Under the pieces are notes generated by a model. The model had not been told where the DNA came from and ran no database searches. It was given only the letters and a program-made list of their open reading frames with translations. From positions 1 through 10,707 of the forward strand of contig CAMWJQ010000095.1 of assembly GCA_947174615.1 (NCBI GenBank): DNA of 10,707 bases, read 5' to 3'. This DNA comes from an uncultured Lachnospiraceae bacterium (GTDB lineage Bacteria > Bacillota > Clostridia > Lachnospirales > Lachnospiraceae). A program made the translations under genes and the position numbers. This document shows, piece by piece, positions 5,872 to 10,707 of the stretch (the first letter of the stretch is position 1; each line of letters opens with the position of its first letter).

Positions 5872-6127
5872 AATAAAGGCTCCTTTCCGCATTTGTTGCA
5901 AGTCTGGCTGAAATCAACCGGATTGTATCTTTTCTTTCTGTAAATACCACAAGCAATATATCACCTACCTTGCCTATTGCAATGTACCGATCTTCATCAA
6001 CACTATGCTCAAAGTCAAACATTTCAATATAATAAGGGTCGTCAAAAACATATGCTGCTGTTTCAAAGGAAATTTTATGTTTTTCTTTATTTATGATATT
6101 CTTATCCTCGTCCCATTCAAATTTCAT
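5849..6127 (-). CDS. brnT: BrnT family toxin (RelE-like ribonuclease)
   Basis: A 92-residue protein matching the BrnT pattern throughout: the start FEWDEDKNIINKEKHKISFE, then VFDDP, the central HSVDEDRYIAIG, LLVVFTER, and the C-terminal IRLISARLATNAERSLYYD. BrnT toxins are small RelE-fold ribonucleases that inhibit translation and are neutralised by the downstream antitoxin. The Arg/Ser/Ala tail (RLISARLAT) carries the conserved catalytic-region residues. The start at 6125-6127 has AGAGGA 9 nt upstream. The gene is complete and has its own promoter immediately after spmA copy B. The partner gene overlaps its 3' end. Confidence 0.88.
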   Translation of the reverse strand: MKFEWDEDKNIINKEKHKISFETAAYVFDDPYYIEMFDFEHSVDEDRYIAIGKVGDILLVVFTERKDTIRLISARLATNAERSLYYDQDIYY

Positions 6128-6161
6128 GTCAATTATTCCTCTTAAGCTGTTTTATATGGAT

Positions 6162-6190
6162 AGTATAGCATCAATTAACAAGTTCATCAA
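6162..6190 (-). promoter_or_regulatory. Predicted promoter of the brnT-antitoxin operon
   Basis: TTGATG (6185-6190) and TATACT (6162-6167) are 17 bp apart on the minus strand. The -35 box overlaps the stop codon of spmA copy B. The spacer contains a second TTGATG-like element, a possible site for autoregulation by the toxin-antitoxin complex. Confidence 0.55.
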
Positions 6191-6513
6191 TTGCATTTTC
6201 TCCCCACTGCTTTGCAATATATGACCGCCACTACCGTACTAAAAAATGTCGCCACGATCGCGGGTGCAATCACCGCTGCCGGATTCGCACTCCCATATTG
6301 GCTGCGATAAGCAATAATATTCACTGGAATCAATTGCAGCGACGAAATATTCATCACAAGAAACGTGCACATCTCATTACTTGCCGTCCTCGCACCACAA
6401 TCCATGAAACCATTCGCGGCTGCTATACCCACCTTTGTATCTGCAAATTCACTATTTCCACGCTCCCGTTCCAGCTCCTCCAAATCACTCATCGCCCGCC
6501 CCCCTTGAGTCAA
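6187..6513 (-). pseudogene. spmA: 3'-end fragment of spmA (spore maturation protein A), copy B
   Basis: A second C-terminal half of SpmA, collinear with copy A: RAMSDLEELERERGN, the identical block TASNEMCTFLVMNISSLQLI and following residues, and the final helix AAVIAPAIVATFFSTVVAVI before YCK. The N-terminal half of the usual protein is missing, and homology starts at the 32-bp repeat at 6500-6531. Possible starts are the TTG at 6511-6513 or the ATG at 6490-6492; neither has a convincing ribosome site. The frame is intact and the amino-acid sequence is strongly conserved relative to copy A despite many base differences, so it was under selection until recently. The brnT operon begins directly after it. 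Confidence 0.78.
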
Positions 6514-6531
6514 GGTAGTGACACGTACTTT
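6500..6531. repeat. 32-bp repeat at the spmA breakpoint, copy B
   Basis: This differs from 5543-5574 at one base (6508). The dyad here is CCTTG-AGT-CAAGG (6503-6515), followed by the same TAGTGACACGTACTTT. The two repeats are in direct orientation, 957 bp apart, and bracket a cassette holding the brnT-antitoxin pair plus spmA copy B. Confidence 0.7.
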
Positions 6532-6610
6532 GTCAAAAACATCTTATAATAATGGATTTTTCCTCTCTTTTATTGTCGAATTATGCCAAAGCAAATAAAT
6601 CTATATAAAA

Positions 6611-6647
6611 AAAGCAGGATTTCTCCTATACAAAGGTTTCCTGCTTT
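6611..6647 (-). terminator. Rho-independent terminator of the Rpn-like gene
   Basis: A 9-bp stem AAAGCAGGA/TCCTGCTTT (6611-6619, 6639-6647) with a 19-nt loop. On the minus strand it is followed by a strong T run (TTTTTTTATAT). It lies about 30 bp after the stop codon of the Rpn-like gene. Confidence 0.82.
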
Positions 6648-6675
6648 CTAAAATCAGCTATTCACTTGTGACCAT

Positions 6676-7470
6676 CTATACGAGTTGCAGACTGTCTGCC
6701 AATTTCTCTACAATTTCAATCGGAAGCGCTAAATATTTTGCTATCTTATCAATAGATAACTCGCCATCATCCAACATACGCTTTGCTGCTTCAATCTTTT
6801 CTTCATTTACAATTTCTTCCATAATTCTGCTCATAATTTTTTGTCCCTCCTTATCTCTTTTAAAGTATCTTGCTCGATCAGCCAATTCTTTATAATTCAT
6901 ATCATCTGGGTCGGAACAGCTTAAGTCATACATCAATCGTCCCAATGGTGTATCGTCCTTAATTTCTCCATTTACATATATAATATGCGCCCCGTCATCA
7001 AATGTTTTCCCGTTCTCTTTAATTGTCCTATCAATATGATAAATAGGGAGATTCCCCTCTAGCACATCATTTTCTGTAATAAATATCACATATGTTTCTG
7101 GAAGCAATTCTGTATCATCTCCTGGAAGGATTGCATTGGCATCCATTAAACTGCTGTTGTATCTTGCGCGTTTTGGTTTGGCTCCACTGTCGGCTTTTTG
7201 CATTTCAACATCATACCGTTTATCCGACACATCATATGTCTTAACATCCATTCTGATAGAACGGCCCTGCAAGTTTTTTATGACCGCCTGCACTTGTGCT
7301 TCTTTTACAACTATCGTTTTATCATCCATAATAATACGCAACATCAATTCGACACCCTTAGGATAATCCTCCAAGCACTTTGTCATGAATTCATCATCAA
7401 AATAGCTCATTTCTTGTATGTGTCTTAAAAGAAACTGCTGTTTTTCTTCCCTTTTCTGCTCACTGGTCAT
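6676..7470 (-). CDS. Rpn family recombination-promoting nuclease / PD-(D/E)XK transposase-like protein
   Basis: A complete 264-residue protein of the Rpn/PDDEXK_2 family. The nuclease core is visible as Asp75 (SIRMDVKTYD), then Glu89-Met-Gln91-Lys (YDVEMQK), and an arginine/tyrosine helix (RARYNSSLMDANAI). The C-terminal third has the charged helical region and the final 'EKIEAAKRMLDDGELSIDKI' block typical of these proteins. E. coli Rpn proteins are DNA endonucleases that raise recombination; a role in mobility or phage defence is family-level knowledge only. The start ATG at 7468-7470 has a modest AGGACAGG about 10 nt upstream. It has its own terminator and lies between the broken ATPase gene and spmA copy B. 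Confidence 0.88.
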   Translation of the reverse strand: MTSEQKREEKQQFLLRHIQEMSYFDDEFMTKCLEDYPKGVELMLRIIMDDKTIVVKEAQVQAVIKNLQGRSIRMDVKTYDVSDKRYDVEMQKADSGAKPKRARYNSSLMDANAILPGDDTELLPETYVIFITENDVLEGNLPIYHIDRTIKENGKTFDDGAHIIYVNGEIKDDTPLGRLMYDLSCSDPDDMNYKELADRARYFKRDKEGQKIMSRIMEEIVNEEKIEAAKRMLDDGELSIDKIAKYLALPIEIVEKLADSLQLV

Positions 7471-7706
7471 AAGTCATTTACCTGTCCTTTAAAATGTTTT
7501 TATCTATAAATGAGCAAATTTGAAATTATGCACAAATTTGTCCGTCATACAACGACAAGCTTAAAGTTTTATATTTGTTGTGTCCGCGAACGAAATACAA
7601 AACACAAAATCTTTTGTGCAGTTTTCTGGTTTTGCTCAATTATAGTTTTTAATAAAAACATCTATTCCTACATCATATCGCTCCTTGTGTCTCACAACAC
7701 TCTGTA
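7471..7706. promoter_or_regulatory. A+T-rich intergenic region upstream of the Rpn-like gene
   Basis: This 236-bp gap carries two copies of the palindrome CAAATTTG (7515-7522 and 7533-7540), spaced 18 bp start to start, in the zone where the Rpn promoter should lie. They are possible operator half-sites. A clean -10/-35 pair could not be settled. The region also holds the inverted repeat at 7603-7618. No gene is supported here. Confidence 0.35.
7603..7618. terminator. Inverted repeat, possible terminator of the ATPase gene
   Basis: CACAAAA-TC-TTTTGTG is a perfect 7-bp inverted repeat about 90 bp after the ATPase stop codon. On the minus strand it is followed by T-rich sequence (TTTTGTATTT). 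The stem is A/T rich and weak, so terminator function is uncertain. Confidence 0.35.
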
Positions 7707-9272
7707 TCAATACAAATGCTGTACACTCTTTATCATCTTCCTATCAGGAATATAATGGATTACATCTATAAGCGTTTGATCATTTCCTTTTCTGTTCAAT
7801 TCAAAATGAGAATATTCCTCTTTCAGAAAACTAAATTTTCTTCTTAAAAATTTAGCCATATGGCTATCCGCAGTGGTTATAATAATCTGAGTTCCTCCGA
7901 TTGCCAGCTCACGTAATAAATCTATTAAATTTAGTACATGCATATCATCCAAATTTGCCACAGGCTCATCAAGCATTAGAAAATTAGGTGCATTAGCAGC
8001 CCTCATATGTAATGTTATCATCACAGAAAAAGCAAGCGCCATCCTCTGCCCTGTACTCATCTGCCCACTCTCAACCAATTGATTATTGCTATTGCGCATA
8101 AATAGGATATTTCCATCAGATGATATGCTTAATTTCCCAAATTCTTTTGGTCTATGAAGCAGTTTGAAAAACAATTCTATTAGTTTTGCGTTCTGAGTAA
8201 GAAACTCTTTCATAACATCTTCTAAACGTCTCTGCCTTTCTATAACTTCATATGCCATCTGGCATCTTTGAATCCGTTCTTCAACAATACCTTTTTCTTC
8301 TTTAAGCCTATCAATTTGCCTCTTTTTTAGTTTCATTGCTTCTTGTTTTCCATACATTTCTTCTGCATATTGTATAGTAGTTCGAAAAACATTATACATG
8401 TCAATCCAAGAAGTCACAGGCGTGTTCTCACTTACTTTCCATAATTTTTTTAGTGCCTGTAATCCTTTTGCTTTTAAATGATATTCCTCCCATTCCTGCT
8501 CTGAAAAAGAAATGTTTTCGTCCATAGATTTTTTATATTCCTGCTCTAACTCCTGCTCTCTATGAACACATTCTTTTAACAAAAGTTCTTTTTCCGTTTT
8601 TTGCTTTTCTAAACTTTGTAACAATTTGTCCAAGTATACAAACCAATCCGATTCACCGGAATAATTAACAAAATCATCGGTCTTCAAAACACTTTGCACA
8701 TACTCGTATTTATTAATATTAGACTCCAAAAATTGTTGTATTTGTTCTAAGTATGCAACAATACTTTCCTTGATATCTTTTCCACTTTTCGTCTCATCAA
8801 TTGACATGTTTCTCTTTAGCCTAGATATTGCAATTCTCTTTTGTAATACTTTCTCTTTTTCTTCTTTCAGAAACTCCAGAGCTTCCTTCTCTTTGTAAAA
8901 AACTCTTTCTTTTTCCGATTTCTGCTGCAGCAATGCCTGTAAAAATGTTTCGTCGACAGCCCTAAGCTGCTTCTGTTGACTAATCGCATTCATTAGTTTT
9001 TCATTGGACGCAAAATCAGCTCCACAAACAGGGCAATTTTTTGCATTCTTATTCAGTTCACCATACTGCTCTGCAAGATTTAAAATTTCCTGAATAATTG
9101 TATCTATATTGTCATTTTGCTTCTTCTGAAATTCTATCTGCTTTACTAAATCCTTTAATTCATCTCCTAATTCATTTAAAACACTCTCTTTATTTTGAAT
9201 TTCCTCATCTAATTCTATTTCATTTCCTTCCGAAAATATGTACTGCTGGTATTGTTCTATCCAGTCTAACAA
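7707..9272 (-). CDS. C-terminal part of the zinc-hook ATPase (hook, coil, ABC signature, Walker B)
   Basis: A 521-codon frame if begun at the TTG 9270-9272; the same frame is open to 9296. The zinc hook is NCPVCGADF with Cys80 and Cys83, flanked by long heptad-rich helices (about residues 20-75 and 95-390). The head half follows: LSISSDGN, the ABC signature MSTGQRMALAFSV near residue 404, Walker B FLMLDEPVANLDD near residue 429, and IIITTADSHM as the switch/His region. The end (MIKSVQHLY) looks natural. AGGAG lies just before the TTG but is too close to be a good initiation site. The residues before it in this frame (KELCYKKELLDW) continue the coil, which supports a frameshift and not a new gene. 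Confidence 0.8.
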   Translation of the reverse strand: MLDWIEQYQQYIFSEGNEIELDEEIQNKESVLNELGDELKDLVKQIEFQKKQNDNIDTIIQEILNLAEQYGELNKNAKNCPVCGADFASNEKLMNAISQQKQLRAVDETFLQALLQQKSEKERVFYKEKEALEFLKEEKEKVLQKRIAISRLKRNMSIDETKSGKDIKESIVAYLEQIQQFLESNINKYEYVQSVLKTDDFVNYSGESDWFVYLDKLLQSLEKQKTEKELLLKECVHREQELEQEYKKSMDENISFSEQEWEEYHLKAKGLQALKKLWKVSENTPVTSWIDMYNVFRTTIQYAEEMYGKQEAMKLKKRQIDRLKEEKGIVEERIQRCQMAYEVIERQRRLEDVMKEFLTQNAKLIELFFKLLHRPKEFGKLSISSDGNILFMRNSNNQLVESGQMSTGQRMALAFSVMITLHMRAANAPNFLMLDEPVANLDDMHVLNLIDLLRELAIGGTQIIITTADSHMAKFLRRKFSFLKEEYSHFELNRKGNDQTLIDVIHYIPDRKMIKSVQHLY

Positions 9273-9661
9273 CTCCTTTTTATAGCACAGTTCCTTTCAT
9301 ACTCATTTTTCAAGAATAAAAAATCCTGCTTGCAGAAAAATGAATTATCTATTCCCTCCCCAAATTGTTTTAATGCCTTCACAGAATGAATTCTCTCGTA
9401 CAATTTCTTTAACAGTTCGTTGATGTCCTTAGATTTTTGATGGAATTTTTGAATATCCTGTCTTAACTGCTCCTGTTTTGCCACTAGTTTTCTATAGATA
9501 TCCCTTTTTTCATTTAATTTCTCAGATTTCTCCATAATAACAGCACTTGTCTCGTCTTTATCACACCTTAACTGCAACATCTCGACAAACTGATCACTTT
9601 CCAAAAGAACTTTCCTATAATTGCCCAAAATACTATCAATTCCCTGGTCTTTTATGGCCAT
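9266..9661 (-). CDS. Coiled-coil segment of the zinc-hook ATPase
   Basis: A 131-codon frame of almost pure charged heptad sequence (for example EKSEKLNEKRDIYRKLVAKQ), ending KNEYERNCAIKRSC. Its putative ATG at 9659-9661 has only GGTG 4 nt upstream, too close for efficient initiation. The seven codons between it and the upstream TAA (RLGYKGE) are in the same frame as the Walker A fragment. At its 3' end, adding one A to the run at 9295-9297 converts YERNCAIK into YEKELCYKKELLDW, continuous with the next segment. I therefore read it as the ascending coil of one protein, not as an independent gene. Confidence 0.65.
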   Translation of the reverse strand: MAIKDQGIDSILGNYRKVLLESDQFVEMLQLRCDKDETSAVIMEKSEKLNEKRDIYRKLVAKQEQLRQDIQKFHQKSKDINELLKKLYERIHSVKALKQFGEGIDNSFFCKQDFLFLKNEYERNCAIKRSC

Positions 9662-9682
9662 TTCACCTTTATATCCCAGTCT

Positions 9683-10459
9683 TTAAAATTCGCCATCAAT
9701 ATCATCTATAGAAAAAATTTTTATATCATAATCAGATTGAAGCCCCTCCATTTCCGACAAAAGCTCTTTCAAGCGCTTACTATATTCCTTTTTCTTATCG
9801 GCAAACGCTCTCCCATACCGCTGCATTTTCAGCTCCGCTTCCGTTACTTCAAGACCAAACAATACATTTTTCACCAGTTCATTGATATCTAATTGCTGCA
9901 TATATTTACCAGAAGCCTCTAGTCCAAGATAATTAAATATATGAAAATTCCGATTTAAACTACTATTCCGCGATGTCGTAACCGTCCCATACCATAATTG
10001 ATCCAGTTGCTTTTTCTCTTTCATTTCTTTTACGGAAGTCAATTCCTTACATTCATTTTCTTGATTTTTAATTGTAACAACTGTGCACTCGCTATCATCT
10101 TTGGAGTCTTGAACTTCCCCTGTTAATGCATATTCAATCGCAGAACATATACTGCTTTTTCCTGTACCATTACATCCTGAAATTAAATTCACCTTTGTCA
10201 AAGGAATCTCCAAATGATTTTTCAGGCAATGTGTTCTAAATTCATGTATACTTAGATCCTCTATCTTTTTTACAAGAACTTTTGAGTTTCCCTTTCCTGT
10301 ATTATGCCAATTTTGAATAGGTCTGCCTTGAAGACGTATAGGCATGTTCTTCTCAATATAATTCTGCACCCTGATACTTTCATATGCATATGCAAGAATC
10401 CCTTCTAACTCAACTGCACTTAACTCCTGCTGCCATTCGGCATATGTATCCAATTCCAC
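9683..10459 (-). CDS. Walker A head segment of the zinc-hook ATPase
   Basis: A 258-codon frame opening at a GTG (10457-10459). The Walker A motif is GCNGTGKSS at residues 95-103, in the usual Rad50/AAA_23 setting: KKIEDLSIHEFRTHCLKNHL, then TKVNLISGCNGTGKSS, then AIEYALTGE. About 65 residues precede the head (LDTYAEWQQELSAVELEGIL and on), more than a minimal SMC head needs. Two stops (TGA TAA) directly precede the GTG, which has no ribosome site. After the head come LGLEASGKYMQQLDINELVK and the start of a coil. It ends at TAA 9683-9685 inside helical coding-like sequence. Confidence 0.72.
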   Translation of the reverse strand: MELDTYAEWQQELSAVELEGILAYAYESIRVQNYIEKNMPIRLQGRPIQNWHNTGKGNSKVLVKKIEDLSIHEFRTHCLKNHLEIPLTKVNLISGCNGTGKSSICSAIEYALTGEVQDSKDDSECTVVTIKNQENECKELTSVKEMKEKKQLDQLWYGTVTTSRNSSLNRNFHIFNYLGLEASGKYMQQLDINELVKNVLFGLEVTEAELKMQRYGRAFADKKKEYSKRLKELLSEMEGLQSDYDIKIFSIDDIDGEF

Positions 10460-10685
10460 TTATCACTTGCCTGGAATCGTCATCTATATTTCTACCTCGT
10501 CCAATATAAACCTCGAATTCATCTTCCATCATAACCAATTTGCGCAAATACTTATCATCTTGCTCTAGCTGGCATATATTGGTATCAATACTCTCATTTT
10601 CATCAACGATAATAATAAGGTAATAATTCCATTTTAAATAAGTATCTTCTCTAAAAAATAACTTAGAAAAATATATTCTATCAAA
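10410..10685 (-). CDS. N-terminal fragment preceding the ATPase head
   Basis: A 91-codon open frame without an early ATG (the first is at codon 52), ending at TGA 10410-10412 and overlapping the Walker A segment by 50 bp in another frame. It reads FDRIYFSKLFFREDTYLKWN, then YYLIIIVDENESIDTNICQL, then DDKYLRKLVMMEDEFEVYIG. This has strands and a conserved-looking 'D..Y.RKLV' block like the N-terminal domain fused to some Rad50-like ATPases, or like small middle components of ABC-three-component systems; I cannot decide between them. Removing one base near GATAAGTGG (about 10455-10465) would fuse RQVI to VELDTYAEW in the next segment. Both frame ends are unnatural, so it is probably a broken part of the same gene. 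Confidence 0.5.
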   Translation of the reverse strand, partial: FDRIYFSKLFFREDTYLKWNYYLIIIVDENESIDTNICQLEQDDKYLRKLVMMEDEFEVYIGRGRNIDDDSRQVISGIGYICRMAAGVKCS

Positions 10686-10707
10686 TTAATAAAAATCTTT
10701 TTATAAT

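Larger units (their letters stand above)
7707..10685 (-). pseudogene. Disrupted Rad50/SMC-like zinc-hook ATPase gene (whole locus)
   Basis: Four consecutive minus-strand reading frames together read as one SMC/Rad50-type ATPase of about 1,000 residues: an N-terminal domain, Walker A head, coiled coil, CPVC zinc hook, coiled coil, and a second head half with ABC signature and Walker B. The breaks are an apparent one-base frameshift near 10455-10465, an in-frame TAA at 9683-9685, and a one-base frameshift in an A run at 9295-9297. Further stops at 10686-10688 and 10701-10703 close the frame before the window edge, so the 5' end is either a fourth lesion or outside. Rad50-like ATPases of this layout act in DNA-end processing or phage defence; which applies here is unknown. 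Sequencing error is an alternative to true decay. Confidence 0.7.

Noticed and set aside
7510..7755. Plus-strand 81-codon frame in the Rpn-ATPase gap
   Set aside because: No ribosome site, low-complexity hydrophobic composition, and it overlaps the end of the ATPase frame; best seen as a chance opening in A+T-rich DNA.
9266..9298. Programmed ribosomal frameshift in the ATPase coil
   Set aside because: GAAAGG is not a strong slippery heptamer and no convincing downstream structure was seen; a one-base loss in an A run, or a sequencing error, is more economical.
9652..9696. Mini-ORF MANFKDWDIKVKWP across the TAA between ATPase segments
   Set aside because: It overlaps the next ATG like a coupled gene end, but it is only 14 codons with no ribosome site; the flanking segments are in one frame, so a nonsense change is simpler.
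1..10707. CRISPR arrays, tRNA or rRNA genes, full insertion sequences
   Set aside because: No regularly spaced repeats, no cloverleaf or rRNA signature, and no DDE or HUH transposase; the only transposase-like gene is the Rpn family protein, without visible terminal repeats.

Overview
The window looks like a piece of a spore-forming Clostridia chromosome, most likely Lachnospiraceae. The reasons are strong AGGAGG-type ribosome binding sites, a low G+C content that falls further to the right, two copies of the 3' end of the sporulation gene spmA, and Rpn/PD-(D/E)XK and BrnT families common in gut Firmicutes. Almost everything reads on the minus strand; only a MerR regulator is on the plus strand. 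These are judgements from reading the sequence; no database search was run.

Region 1 (about 1-4150) holds ordinary small accessory transcription units. An SDR oxidoreductase and a divergent MerR regulator share an intergenic region with a 19-bp-spacer promoter typical of MerR control. A DHA3/Mef-like MFS efflux protein follows. It is preceded by a previously unmarked 26-codon leader ORF with its own promoter and Shine-Dalgarno site, whose 3' half is built from competing inverted repeats: an attenuation architecture. Next come a PEBP-family (YbhB/Raf-kinase-inhibitor-like) protein and an HxlR regulator, with a perfect dyad between them that could be the HxlR operator.

Region 2 (about 4150-6680) is a mosaic. 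It contains a small hypothetical (SseB-like?) gene, a 5'-truncated antitoxin remnant, a frameshifted C-terminal fragment of a P-loop-type ATPase, a first spmA 3'-end copy, an intact BrnT-type toxin with its overlapping small antitoxin, and a second spmA 3'-end copy. Both spmA pieces begin at the same near-identical 32-bp repeat containing the dyad CCTTG-NNN-CAAGG. Within an identical 25-residue block they differ only at synonymous sites. This fits repeated site-specific insertion at, or accretion onto, the spmA 3' end, each event leaving a displaced gene end and a small cargo.

Region 3 (about 6680-10707) is markedly A+T rich. It carries an intact Rpn-type PD-(D/E)XK nuclease/transposase and a very long Rad50/SMC-like ATPase gene (Walker A, coiled coils with a CPVC zinc hook, ABC signature, Walker B). 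That gene is broken by an in-frame stop and at least two apparent single-base frameshifts, so it is a decayed, or mis-sequenced, probable defence ATPase.

The most notable items are the leader-peptide attenuator, the spmA 3'-end repeat system with its shared core, and the disrupted zinc-hook ATPase.
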